Source: Paraspadella gotoi
Lineage: Eukaryota; Chaetognatha
DNA length: 64,000 bases
Direction: 5' to 3'
Assembly (NCBI GenBank): GCA_051294375.1
Contig: CM119270.1
Span: forward strand, 15,040,046 to 15,104,045
Under the pieces are notes generated by a model. The model was given only the letters and a program-made list of their open reading frames with translations. It made no database searches and was not told the DNA's origin. How positions within the stretch are numbered: the first letter of the stretch is position 1; each line of letters begins with the position of its first letter. Positions 33,413-46,460 of the stretch are shown in pieces. Made by a program: the position numbers and the translations under genes.

Positions 33413-35090
33413 GGTCTGAAAACACGGCGGAATATTAAAAGATATTTTTGCCGGTCGGAGAATGAGAGAAACAAAAGATCAAGCGACGTAGAGAAAAGCA
33501 AAAAAAAAATATTTCGCCGGTAAAATTCTTTACCAAAAGTAAAACTCCCAAAAAGTTAATTGGGCGATAAATCGTTAAGAATTATTCCTATTTTCTTCCA
33601 AATCGTAAAATTGTTTATTCTTTCTTCCTACTCATCTTTGACAGTTTTTTCTTAATTAGTCGCTATATTCTTTTATTTCTTTCTTCTCTCCATATTTTTA
33701 TATTTTCCTCATCCTAATCTTGTTCTCCACTCGTCTTTTTTTTTCTTCTTCTTTTTCAACCGATCTGCTTCTCTCGTCAGTTCTTTTCTCTTTTTCAAAT
33801 GGAAAATGATTCAAACTAAAAAAGAAAAAAAAAGAAAGAAAAAAAAAAGAAAGAAATGGGTGCGAGAAAGAAAGAAAAATCTGATGTAATTTCGTTGGAA
33901 AAATCTTGCGAAGATCAGCGAGAAAAAAGGCGGAGTTTCGGACTTAAATGGATTCACCGATTTTTTCTCCTTTTTTGTCATCGAATATTTTATCACTGAA
34001 TCATTTTTTTTATCACCAAGTCTTTTTTTTTGTCACTGAGTTTCCTTTTTTTACCGCGGAGTCTCGGACAGATTACAACACACTGGAGAGTATTTTAAGC
34101 GTTGGTCGAAAAAAGAAAGTCATAAAAGTTTAACGTTCTCGTTTCATTTGGCAAGATGTAAAAAAAATTAATATTTTAAGACCAAATAATATGCAAAAAA
34201 ATCAACCAGAGAATTAATTTGACTCAAATTGGATAAATAAGTAAATAAACTACTAACTTGTAAAAAATTATATCTAATATTGTGACCAAAAATTTTGTCG
34301 GTTAAAATTTTTTTTTAAGTTTGTGGGAAAGCCTGAGAAAGCAAAGTGTTATGAGTGGGAATGAGTGGAATGGGTGGGATGAGGCCTGGAAATAATGTTA
34401 GGAGAAAAGGCGGACAATAGAAATGTGACAAAAGCGTGGCGTGTGATTTCAGTTAATCTTTTAAGAAAAAAATAAAACATAAGGAAAAAAATTAGGAAGA
34501 ATAAGTTGGATGAGCTCCGATAAAAGACTGTATAACTGGCTTTCAAGTCTGATGCCATCAGTGATAGTTAATACTGTTGTGCCTTGGTTTTTGTCGATGC
34601 ATTGGTTTCCACAGTTGAGTGGGTAGGAGGTCGCGTGGTGCAGGCAGATCGTGGGCGTTGGCTCTAGGCTTTTTTTTCGAAGGCGTTGTGTAAGTAAAGC
34701 GAAAGAAAGAAAAAAACAGAAATGAGTTTGAAAATAGACGAAATAAAGTCGCTGGTTTTTTATGAGCTTTTTATGGTGTTGAGGGGGAGGCTGTGGGGGG
34801 GCGTTGGAGCTGTCGCGATTCGTCTTAGAAAGCCGCGGCTGGCGAAATTGGTAGGAAATAATATGCGTCACTCTCCCCCTCTTTTTTTTTGTTGTTTCGT
34901 CCAAGCATTTGCAAGCTTTTTTTTTGTGGTGGCGCCAGCGACTTGTCGATAAATTTGTTATCAAGTTTTTATCACGGGGAGAATTATATTTGGCGTCTAC
35001 CGAACTTATGCACTACTATTATTTCTATGTCATGACTAGACGGAAATTCTCATCTATCTTTGTTTTCCAGTCACTTTCTCTCTTTTTTTC
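33413..35090. other. AT-rich, no gene recognised
   Basis: A-rich and T-rich stretches, including repeated TTTTTT-GTCACTGA/TCACCAAG units at about 33,970-34,045. No convincing frame. Confidence 0.5.
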
Positions 35091-35109
35091 TAATTCTCTC
35101 TATGTCTCT

Positions 35110-35115
35110 CCTTCT

Positions 35116-35192
<77 letters not shown>

Positions 35193-35215
35193 TCTCCCTC
35201 TCCCTCTCCCTCCAT
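35110..35215. repeat. (CT)n array
   Basis: Almost pure CT grading into CCCTCT variants. Confidence 0.95.
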
Positions 35216-35360
35216 CTCAAGTCTCAACGATTGTTTGCTCTCTCCCTCTGCTTCCGACGGAGAAGTTTTATTCAAAATCTTCGATGACATTTTTTCGCTT
35301 TTAAAGATTCAATGGGGAACGTGACTTTGGTTGGATTCGCGGACGACATCCGGCTGAGAA

Positions 35361-35377
35361 GAGAGAGAGGGAGAGAG

Positions 35378-35455
<78 letters not shown>

Positions 35456-35547
35456 GATTCGCCTCTGATTTCGGAAAAGAACGACCCTTGACATTTGACC
35501 TCCCGCAGAAGATCTTGCCACTTTAAACGTAACCTCAGAGCTGTACG

Positions 35548-35627
<80 letters not shown>
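35361..35627. repeat. Inverted (GA)n / (CT)n pair around a ~98-bp spacer
   Basis: (GA)n at 35,361-35,451 and (CT)n at about 35,550-35,627 are complementary and could pair over more than 70 bp around a unique spacer. Confidence 0.93.
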
Positions 35628-35629
<2 letters not shown>

Positions 35630-36045
35630 TTATTCTTTTTTTATGTCTTTTTATTTCACTCCAGCCAGTTTTCCTTCTTCTCAAACTCTTTTTTTTCACT
35701 TCACTTTATTCTATCTTTTTCACCCCCACTCTGTTTTCTTTTTTAATTTTCACTCCTGTCCGATTGAATTCATTTAAATAGCTTTACTTTTCTCTTTCCA
35801 TCGCCCCGACCTCCAACCGCCCCTTCGCATCCTCCACCCCCCATTCCATTCTCTTCCCGCCCTTTCGGTCCCCATCGCCTCCATTGACCCTCTAATGGCC
35901 CCGAATGGAACGTCTTTTGCTCCGCCTCTGGAATTTTCTTCGTTTCACACGAAAATCCCACGATAAAAGGATCTTTTTTTATTATTATAGATCGCGGTGT
36001 AATACATGGGATTTCGAATGAACATTTTATCTTTTTTTTTTTCGT
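35628..36045. other. Pyrimidine-rich unique sequence
   Basis: T/C-rich, nothing recognised apart from the flank of the next element. Confidence 0.5.
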
Positions 36046-36049
36046 TTAA

Positions 36050-36920
36050 GGGGACCCAGTGATAAAAATGATATCCATAGCTTAAGGGTCTATCATCAAA
36101 GGAATTGAATGTTGATAGTCATTAATTTTTCTTTTGCACGGAAAGTGGCAAAAAAAATTTCCTATCTCTTATTGTAGCGGAAACAAAAATTTAATAATTA
36201 TGAAAAAAACATTTAGTTGACCCCTACCTAAATATTTATATAATCCATTATTTTATTTTGCATTAAAAAGTATTTTTACTAAATTCAAATTTTTTATTTT
36301 ACTATACAAAGCTACAATTTAGGTTTAAGCCTCATTGAACAAAGGCTTTACAAGACTAATATTTTTATATTTTATAATACTTAAAGCAGAGAAATCAAAC
36401 CTAAATTCTATTTCTTACAGAAACAAAACTGTAATAATATTTAATTAATATTCATATTCATCCCTTAAATGTATTATTAAACTATATTATTCCTATTTAT
36501 AACAATTAAAAATTTTGCAAAAGTAAAAATACTTTCTCTTCTTTTTATATTTATATTACTTTAAAGAGTTTTATTTTCATCCAATTTACAGAATCATTTG
36601 AAAAGAAAATTTAAATAAAATCAGTCGATACCTTAAATTTTGATTCATTCCTAGTTTTTTTTCTTATAAATTTTTATGATAAAAGCTGAAAATCTTTTTA
36701 AAATTAGATCTTACTCTTTTTTGGAAAAAAAAATTTTAAATTTGAAAAAGATTTTCTCTTACCGATTTTTTAAAGAAAATTAAGCTGGCTGATTTTATCG
36801 AATTTTTTAACTACTTTCCAAATGATTATAGAAGAAAAAATTATATGGTCAGAACCAGCTTAAGTTAAAGGGTCAAACGTTATTTTTCAGCTTTTTACCC
36901 CCCCTGTTCACTTGGTCCCC
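36050..36920. mobile_element. TTAA-flanked terminal-inverted-repeat element (MITE-like)
   Basis: The left end GGGGACCCAGTGA (36,050-36,062) and the reverse complement of the right end, GGGGACCAAGTGA (36,908-36,920), match at 12 of 13 bases. The sequence TTAA flanks each side directly (36,046-36,049 and 36,921-36,924), as expected of a target-site duplication. The 871-bp interior is very AT-rich and has no significant open frame, so the element is non-autonomous. A TTAA target is typical of piggyBac and some Sola elements; the GGGG start is not the classic piggyBac CCC/CCY end, so the family is left open. Confidence 0.7.
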
Positions 36921-36924
36921 TTAA

Positions 36925-37340
36925 AACCTGAAACACAATTCTCTTCAACTCGCGGATCAAGGAATCTGTGGGGTCCCATTGTCCTCTGCGTAACCCTCAC
37001 TTGTCTTTTGCCCATTACCCCTCTCACTATTTACCCCCAACCCCTCTCGGTACTTACCTTTCCCCCTTAACTCCCCCCCGCCACCTCCATCGAGACTTTT
37101 GTCAATCTGGCGCCAAACTCGACCTCCAATAAAGAAAGTGACTTCGGCGGCGGAAAAGCGGAGTCAGGAAAAAAAAAATTGAAGGAGGGGGAGAAGTGAG
37201 GGTGAGGGAGTGAGGGTAAGTTAATGTGAATGGAGACTGGAGAGTGAGTTGGCGCGAGCGAACTCGTTTCGAGTAAGTCGAGTCTGGCGAGCGCGACAAA
37301 GGAACGATTAAGTTGGTGAGGGAAACGGAGAGAATATGGC
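36925..37340. other. Unique sequence, no gene recognised
   Basis: C-rich patches at about 37,020-37,090 and G-rich at about 37,180-37,260. Nothing supportable. Confidence 0.5.
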
Positions 37341-37341
37341 G

Positions 37342-37433
<92 letters not shown>
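37341..37433. repeat. (GA)n array
   Basis: Near-pure GA with GGGA interruptions. Confidence 0.95.
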
Positions 37434-37439
<6 letters not shown>

Positions 37440-37776
37440 GTACGAAATGCTTTTAAAAGAATTTTGTGAAGAAAAAGGTTATAGTAAAATGTACTTGTAC
37501 TTACATTTTTAATATGATTTGCATATTGCAATATCTTTAGTCTCTGTAATTACTGATTAGCTTGAAAAACATTCGTTAAAGATTTCAGTATCTGACGGTA
37601 TTTTTTAAAATATTGATCAATTGTGGGTTTATTTCTCGGATTAGCCCTTGAAAAGGATATGGTTATTAATAATTTAATATGGTTTTTGATATGTTTGTCT
37701 CCCTAGCTCAAGTCATGTAAAAAATAAAATCTGAAGACTTTGTAATAATTTTCCTTTCTTTTCGTTGCGTTTGTTA

Positions 37777-37908
37777 ATTTTTAGGAAGAACAGTTTTTGT
37801 ATTTCGAACGATTTTGATTTACATTTCATACTCATAGGGATATGTTTCGACTCTTTGATTTTAGAGTCTTCATCAACGCTGAATACAAAAACTGTTTTTC
37901 CTAAAAAT
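37777..37908 (-). other. Long hairpin with hammerhead-like core in its loop
   Basis: 27-bp arms (37,777-37,803 and 37,882-37,908) are complementary with one mismatch and enclose a 78-nt loop. On the minus strand the loop reads TTGATGA, then a perfect 6-bp stem (GACTCT/AGAGTC), then GAAAC. This resembles the hammerhead core CUGAUGA-stem II-GAAAC with one core substitution (C to U). Hammerhead motifs are known in Penelope-like and other invertebrate retroelements. No retroelement protein is visible here. Confidence 0.45.
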
Positions 37909-37987
37909 CTGAAGACTAAAATTGAATTTGTTTAAGTCATTAGTGACGCAATTGTCGATATCGTCATATGTACTCATTCCTCAAAAT

Positions 37988-38155
37988 TGTCATCGTCATC
38001 GTCATCGTCATCGTCGTCGTCATCGGAGCAATTGTCGTTGTCATCCAAATTCTGATCTTCGTCGAAGGCGTTATCGCCCTCATAGTCGTCGTCGTCGTCG
38101 TCGTCATCCTCATCGACATCATCATCATCATCGTCGTCGCCGTCGACCGTGGCGT
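37988..38155. repeat. CAT/CGT triplet array
   Basis: Mixed GTC-ATC-GTC triplets over ~165 bp. The reading frames through it (poly-Arg/His or poly-Val/Ile) are not credible proteins. Confidence 0.9.
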
Positions 38156-40005
<1,850 letters not shown>

Positions 40006-40276
40006 AAGAAAATGGTGCAATTAATTTAAAAATTATCCTTTCATTTAATAAATAAGCAATCTTGCCCCTGACTTTGGACAGGCTTTGGTGGTTTAAGGCC
40101 TCCATCACTCTTACAAGATAATGACATAGCAGGTCCCTGCAAGCTTTCAATCAAGACTCTCTCACAGTCTCGTTTATTCACTCCTTGTACCTGGCTTCCC
40201 TATCAATGAAGTGGAAAATATTTCGAAGAATGTTTCAATTGTATAAAAGTATAAAAGTAACACTCCCATAAGTATT
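40006..40276 (-). repeat. Dispersed repeat family, full-length member
   Basis: Minus-strand copy of the 20,622-20,873 repeat and the longest in the set; it retains the GCAGGGACCTGC segment. On the minus strand it keeps an open frame containing VMEALNHQSLSKVRGKIAYL, also readable in the 20.6- and 41.1-kb copies. Confidence 0.9.
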
Positions 40277-40391
40277 ATATCGGGGAATAGTATATTGTAC
40301 TCCTTACTATCATCGAAATATACATATAAGAGCATTGTCAAAAGTCTGACATGAACCCATCATCCTGTCGTCAAAAGCCATAAGCGCTCTA

Positions 40392-40500
40392 AGTCCGGGT
40401 CCCTGCCGCGACCCCTTGGCCCCGTACGTCACGACGGGTCCGGGTCCCCGCCGGGTCCGGGTCCGGGTCCGGGTCCGGGTCCCCGCCGCGACCCCTTTGC
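40392..40500. repeat. GGGTCC minisatellite
   Basis: (GGGTCC)n with CCCGCCGCGACCCC spacers; GC-rich and partly palindromic (GGTCCGGGTCC). Confidence 0.88.
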
Positions 40501-41085
40501 CCCGTCACGACGCAATGACGAGTCGCTGATGTTCCTCTCCTGCTCGTAATTTAGGACTGACATCGAGAGTCGACGGCGAAGACGTAATTCGTTTGTCGTC
40601 GTCGTTGTTGTTATTGGTTATTGTTGTTGTTCTCGTTGCAGAGGCCAAGACGAAGAAAATTTTTTTTTTCGTTTTTATGAAACCTGAAAGAAACAAAGTT
40701 GGACGGAGGACATTGCACCGTTTGCGAGGTCCAATGGGCCTTGTTTTGGACGCCAAACAGATCGTCGTCGTCGTCGTCGTCGTCGTCGTTATCTCTTCCA
40801 ACACGCGATGAGCTAACATAAAAAAATTTCGTCGCAGAAAAATGGGGGAAAAAGTTGCGAAGAGCTTCGTTGGGTTGCAACTTGCAATCGAACGGAACCA
40901 AAAACAAATATTATTTGTCGCTCAAAATCGCGGATGTGATTTCTTTAAAAAAAAACACTGACAATCCAAGGAAAAAGCTGATGTGACTAATAGCGCTGAC
41001 AGCTAAAAAATAATGTCAAAGACGTTAAATTGAGACGAAAGACAAAAAAAAAAAAATAAAATACCGACTTCATGGTCTTTTTTTA
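40501..41085. other. Unique sequence with (GTC)n
   Basis: GTCGTC tracts at about 40,597-40,640 and 40,762-40,790. No recognisable protein on either strand. Confidence 0.55.
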
Positions 41086-41328
41086 AGATATGAAATTGGT
41101 ACAACCAATATAAAAATTATCCATCCATTTAATAAATAAGCTATCTTGTCCCTGACTTTGGACAGGCTTTGGTGGTTTAAGGCCTCCATCACACTCTGCA
41201 AGCTTTTAATCAAGCCTCTCTCACAGACTTGTTTATTCACTCCCAGTGAAACTGGCTTCCCTATCAATGAAGTGGTATAATATTTCAAAGAATGTTTCAA
41301 TTATATGAAAAGACCACTCCCTTAATGT
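41086..41328 (-). repeat. Dispersed repeat family, second full-length minus copy
   Basis: Same landmarks as the 40.0-kb copy 1.1 kb upstream, with a ~25-bp internal deletion near the CACACTCTGCAAGCTTTTAAT segment. Confidence 0.9.
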
Positions 41329-41914
41329 TTTTTTTTCGTATTTACTTTCATAAAAAAATAAATATTTAAGTTATAAACAAAATATCATACAAAAGTGGCA
41401 ATGGCAACAATAACTATGAATGAAAATACAAACAGAAAAAACAACGAAAACGACGACGATGACGACGACGACGACGACCAAAACAAAAGCGGACGGGAAA
41501 ATTGGAAGACATGAATATTTCACGCTTCATTTCTGCCAAAAGCGTTTAATCTCTCGTTTGATCCACAACGAATATATAATAATAATAAAAAAAGAATCAA
41601 TGAATAAGCAATATAGGATAAAATGTGAACCGTTTTCGTATTGACGTTTTTATGAACGTTCATTTACATCGACTATTTAAATTTAAACGCGCGAGAAAAC
41701 AACTTTGATTAATTTTTTTTTGTCTTTAACTTTGAGCGGAGTTAAAATAGTCTGCTATTTTTCTCCCATCGGATTTTTTCGTCTTCGTCGTCCTCATCGT
41801 CACAGCCGTCAGTGTCACGGTCAGTGTCACGGTCATTGTGATCATCGTTATCGATAAAGTTGTCATTTTATACTCAATTTACTCATCCTGTTCGTCGTCG
41901 TCCTCTTCCCGCTT

Positions 41915-41951
<37 letters not shown>

Positions 41952-42359
41952 TAATTCTTGGCCGTTTTACGACATTTAAAGTCGAGAGCCTTTTAACCCC
42001 GAGCGCCGACCGCAAACGGCCAAACCATCTACCAAACATCTTTTCTCATCATTTTTCAAAACGAGAAGCGAATTTGCGATTGCAAATACATTGCGATCAT
42101 CGCCGCCATTTTTGCGAATATGCGAATGCTTCGAATATGTGCCGTCCGTTCGCTCCGGGACGCGATTGCTAATTTTTTAGGGATTTTCCGACCCGTTTAA
42201 ATAATAATCCGTAAATATCCGTACAATCCGTGCTATCATTATCATTATTATCCGTTATTATTATTTTACTAATTGTCCGTCTAATTAATAAATAGTCCTT
42301 TTTTTTTAATTTTCGGTTCCAATTCGAATCCAAATCGAACGATCGCGTGTTTGGGTCTT
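41329..42359. other. Non-coding with GAC/CGT tracts
   Basis: (GAC)n at 41,449-41,479, CGT-rich at 41,780-41,850 and (CGT)n at 41,893-41,951. GCGAAT-rich sequence follows at 42,065-42,140, including a GCCGCCATTTT (YY1-like) motif. No gene recognised. Confidence 0.6.
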
Positions 42360-42396
42360 CCAATCAATTAGTCAACCAGCCAATCAGTCCGCCAAT
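42360..42396 (+). promoter_or_regulatory. Three CCAATCA boxes
   Basis: CCAAT at 42,360, 42,380 and 42,392, all in the same orientation and followed by ACGCGACCC. Promoter-like in content, but no gene is identified downstream. Confidence 0.3.
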
Positions 42397-42536
42397 CAAA
42401 CGCGACCCAAGGTTGGGTCCGTGTCCTTTTGTCCTCCCTGGTCTTGAGTCGTTCGATCTTTGTCCCCCGCAGTCGGCAATCTTGGTAGAAAGACCCAAGG
42501 GCGACTCCAGCGGAGGGATTACATCTCTTACATCTA

Positions 42537-42665
42537 GATGGCGACGGCGAATACGACGACGAGAAAGACGATGACAAATACGACGTAGAACACGACGACG
42601 ACAAAGACGATGACAAATACGACGACGACAAAGACGACGACGATTACGACGACGACAAAGACGTC
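42537..42665. repeat. ACGACG/ATACGA triplet array
   Basis: Degenerate GACGACGACAAAGACGATGA units, about six, making a ~30-bp higher-order repeat of triplets. Confidence 0.85.
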
Positions 42666-42929
42666 GGTGGCAATGCTAAACATTGCAACGTCTCCATGAG
42701 AATAGAAATGAGATCTACAACAACAACGACGAATATGAAGCTTAAAGTGAAGTCGTTGATTTGTCCGTGGTGAATGAAGCCGGTGGATCATTTCAGGGGT
42801 AAGGCGAATTTGCGGTGAGTTCGTTTAGGGGATGAGTTGGTGACGATCAATGTAGAATTCTTCCACCAAAAATAATGGGATAGGGTCTCCCCTTGGGAAT
42901 CAGCCGAGCAGCACTCTGTCACTCACTCT

Positions 42930-42967
42930 CTCTTCTCTCTATCTTTTTCTTTTCTCTCTCTCTCTCT

Positions 42968-43028
<61 letters not shown>

Positions 43029-43040
43029 TCTCTCTCTCCG
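42930..43040. repeat. CT-rich array
   Basis: Degenerate to pure (CT)n. Confidence 0.93.
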
Positions 43041-43177
43041 CGCGATTCAAATTCTCGCAAATTGATTTGCATTTAAACGGATTTCAACTTTGATCTCTCT
43101 CCATTATATCCATCGCGTCAATGAATCCAAACCGGGAGCCTTTAACGATTTTCTCGGGTGGCCTTCAACGCTTTAGA

Positions 43178-43576
43178 GTCGCCATTTGCACACTCCTGTC
43201 CACTGTGGAAAGTGTTAACCGTCACACTGTATTAGCACTTTGAATGGCCATTTGCACACTCCTGTCTACTGTGGAAAGTATTAACCGTCACACTGTATTA
43301 GCACTATGAGTCGCCATTTGCACACTCCTGTCAACTGTGGAAAGTGTTAACCGTCACACTGTATTAGCACTTTGAGTCGTCATTTGCACACTCCTGTCTA
43401 CTGTGGAAAGTGTTAACCGTCACACTGAATTAGCAATTTGAGTCGCCATTTGTACACTCATGTTCACTGTGGAAAGTGTTAACCGTCACACTGTATCAGC
43501 ACTTTAGGTCGCCATTTGCACACTCCTGTCCACTGTGGAAAGTGTTAACCGTCACACTGTATTAGCAATATCAGTC
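43178..43576. repeat. 66-bp minisatellite, six copies
   Basis: Units start at about 43,181, 43,247, 43,313, 43,379, 43,445 and 43,511, an exact 66-bp period. Each carries CATTTGCACACTCCTGTC, CACTGTGGAAAGTGTTAACC and GTCACACTGTATTAGCA. All six reading frames of the unit contain a stop, so it is non-coding. Copies differ by only a few substitutions and no indels. Confidence 0.95.
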
Positions 43577-43640
43577 GCCTTTAAACAAGGTAAAATGTCA
43601 TTGATAAAATGCGCAACATTTTTTTTAACTGTTATGAAAT

Positions 43641-43790
43641 ACAAGCAATATAAATTTATCCATTAATTCAATTTTAAAATAAGTTATCTCTCCCCTGACT
43701 TCGGACAAGCCATGGTGGGTTACGCTTTTTCTCTTTCTTACAAAATAATAACATAGCAGGACCCTGCAAACTTTTAATCATTAGATATGC
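43641..43790 (-). repeat. Dispersed repeat family, diverged partial member
   Basis: TTATCCATTAATTCA ... CCCCTGACTTCGGACAAGCC ... ATAACATAGCAGGACCCTGC follows the family order but is the most diverged copy. It lies right after the minisatellite. Confidence 0.75.
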
Positions 43791-44070
43791 TTTAAACACC
43801 TTGTGGTTCCTTCAGCTTGACACACAGGCGCCAAGTAGGTTCCCTTGAGTCAACTTTCCATCCCTCACCCTCTCACTCGAAGTGAATATAGAACTCTCTC
43901 TCTCCCTCTCTCTCACTGAATAAGGTCGTCCCCCAACGCCAAATCTCACAACGCCCGTCTCCCCATCGGCCCATCCCTCGCCCTGTCCCAATGGACTTTC
44001 ATCGGCCCCACTTTTCTCTGAAGGCCAATTCTCAGTGAAAAACAGAAACCGGATTCTCAGTGGATCTCAA

Positions 44071-44252
44071 ACCTCCTCTATTCTCTTTTCTACTCCTCTA
44101 TCTTTCTTCTCTATCTCTTCTCTTTTACTTTTCTTTCACTTTTCTTTTCTTTAAAGATGGATTTAATACCTCCTCTATTCTCTTTTCTACTCCTCTATCT
44201 TTCTTCTCTATCTCTTCTCTTTAACTTTCCTTTAACTTTTCTTTTCTGTTTT
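44071..44252. repeat. 97-bp tandem duplication, pyrimidine-rich
   Basis: ACCTCCTCTATTCTCTTTTC begins at 44,071 and again at 44,168; both units run through CTCTATCTCTTCTCTTTA. Confidence 0.9.
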
Positions 44253-44869
44253 TTGACTTTTCATCTCTCCAGATTATCTCCTTTAAACAAAACAATCATC
44301 CAATCATCGTTTAAAACTAGTTTTTCACTTGGTTATCTTTCCTCTTCCTCTTTCTCCCTCCTCATCCTCCTCTTTATCCCAACTATCCCACTTCTCCCCC
44401 CCCCTCTTCTCCTCTGGGAATAAGGCGTCATTTTCCTCGTCTTTTGTTTCTCTCGTGGATGAGATGACAACTCATGATTTTATTCAAATTTCCCCGCGCC
44501 TCGCGACCCGCTTTTCTTGTCAGTCACCATTCTGAAAGAAAAAAAAGTTTATTCTTTTTTTTTATTTCCAGGCCAACTCGTTCTGTTTTGTTTTGTTTTT
44601 AAGAAAACAGTCAAAAAGTGTTTTGATTCCCAGTCGCTCTATACGAATGATGTTTCGCGAAAAAAATCGATTCATCGCTGGGTTTTTTCGCTTTTAGCGA
44701 AACTCGATCCAAAGGATTTTTTTTTTTTGGTTTCGGATTTAAAACCTAAAATTATTCTCTCGTTAATAATCATTGGATCGTGAGTAGTTGACCTTCAACT
44801 CGTATTTTCTTCGAAACGTTTCACGACTTTCACCTCATTCATAATCTCATTCACCGACGCAAGAAACAA
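44253..44869. other. Unique sequence, no gene recognised
   Basis: T/C-rich with no supportable frame. Confidence 0.5.
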
Positions 44870-45255
44870 ATCATCGAGTGAGTGATTCATTTCATCCACA
44901 TGATTCGATCATCTCATCTAATGATTCGATCATCATCTCAACTAATGGCTGAACCATCATCTCATCTAATGATTCGATCATCTCATCCAATGACTCTATC
45001 ATCATCTCATCTAATGATTCGATGTTATCATTCAATCACTCTACCTTGATCTCATCCAATTACTGAACCATCATCTAATCTAATGACTCAATCGTTATCT
45101 CATGTAATGATTTGATAATCTTATCCACCGATTTTACCATCATCTTATCCAATGACTCAATCATTTCATCTAATGATTCGATGTTCTCATCCAATCACTA
45201 TCATTATCTCATCCAATCACTCAACCATGATCTCATCAAATGACTCTACATCATC
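44870..45255. repeat. Degenerate CATCTCATCTAATGATTCGA array
   Basis: About fifteen loose copies of a 19-25 bp unit mixing TCATCTCATC, TAATGATTCGA and CCAATGACTC. The older, decayed look contrasts with the exact 66-bp array nearby. Confidence 0.85.
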
Positions 45256-45745
45256 TATCAAGATTCTCTTTCATCTCAGTCTTTAAACTTCTTCCGCTTT
45301 TAACTTCATCTTTTTAAAAAAAAAAAAATTTGGTTCATATAATCTTTGCTTTAATTCCAAAGCTTTTTATTCTTCATATTTGAAATAATTTTTAAAAACC
45401 GCGAAAAGATTTAGTTGTTTTCTTTTGTCCCTCAATTCATGTGCTCAACGGTTGTTCACGTTTTTTCTTCGCATCCCAAGATTTTTTCCTCTTTCATTCT
45501 TCCTTTATTTTCCTTTACTCTTCCCTTTTCATTCTTCTCCTCTTCCTTTCTCCTCCTTTCTTCCTTTCTTCCCTTTTCTACTCGATTCGCGAAGTAGAAT
45601 TCAATTCTCACCGCCAGAAAATTCACTAAGAATCGGAACAATTTTTTTTTCTCTCTCTCTCCGTGGATGCATGGATTTTTTTTTCTTTGAATATTATTCA
45701 TTCTCTCTCTCTTCATCTCGCGAAGTCATCTCTCTCTCTCCTCTC

Positions 45746-45815
<70 letters not shown>

Positions 45816-46008
45816 ACTCACTTCGGGGTCGTTCGTTTCAATTTGGAGAATTTCTTAATGATTTTTAATAATTTTAATCGAATTTCTTTTGCGCCGAGTC
45901 CTTTCTTTTCTTTCTTTCTTTCTTTCTTCTCCTTTTATGCGCATAATTTTCGCTCCATAATTTTCTCGGTCCTTAACTACCTCCGGTAGAAGTCGCTTTT
46001 GAATGTGG
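45256..46008. other. Pyrimidine-rich with (CT)n
   Basis: (CT)n at 45,747-45,812 and CTTT at 45,903-45,930. No gene. Confidence 0.6.
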
Positions 46009-46010
46009 GG

Positions 46011-46049
<39 letters not shown>

Positions 46050-46390
46050 ATTTAAAATGGATGTAATGAAAATAGCGTCAATTCAAATTCCTCGAATTAA
46101 AAAGTTTCGACGGAATTGAATGAGAAAAATTACTTTTTGACTTCGAGGCAATGTTTTAATGGGCTGTACTCTGAAGGCCTTACACGGTGGAGAAATTTGA
46201 ATATATAAATACAATTTGTTGTAATTGTATATTTACTTTGTCTGTAAAAAAACCGCGCGAGTTTTTTTAAAAGATAGAATGAAAAAAATTATAATAAAAT
46301 ACAGAATGAATGTAACCGCCTATTTCAAATTAACTTAGACAAAAAGCAGCGGCAGCTTTGGCTTCGTTCAAGTTTTGATATACTGAGACT

Positions 46391-46433
<43 letters not shown>

Positions 46434-46460
46434 AGAATACCACGACGACGACGACGACTG
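46009..46460. repeat. Two pure (GAC)n arrays
   Basis: (GAC)n at 46,009-46,049 and at 46,391-46,432, the latter extended by CACGACGACGACG to 46,458. The AT-rich sequence between has no gene. Confidence 0.93.
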
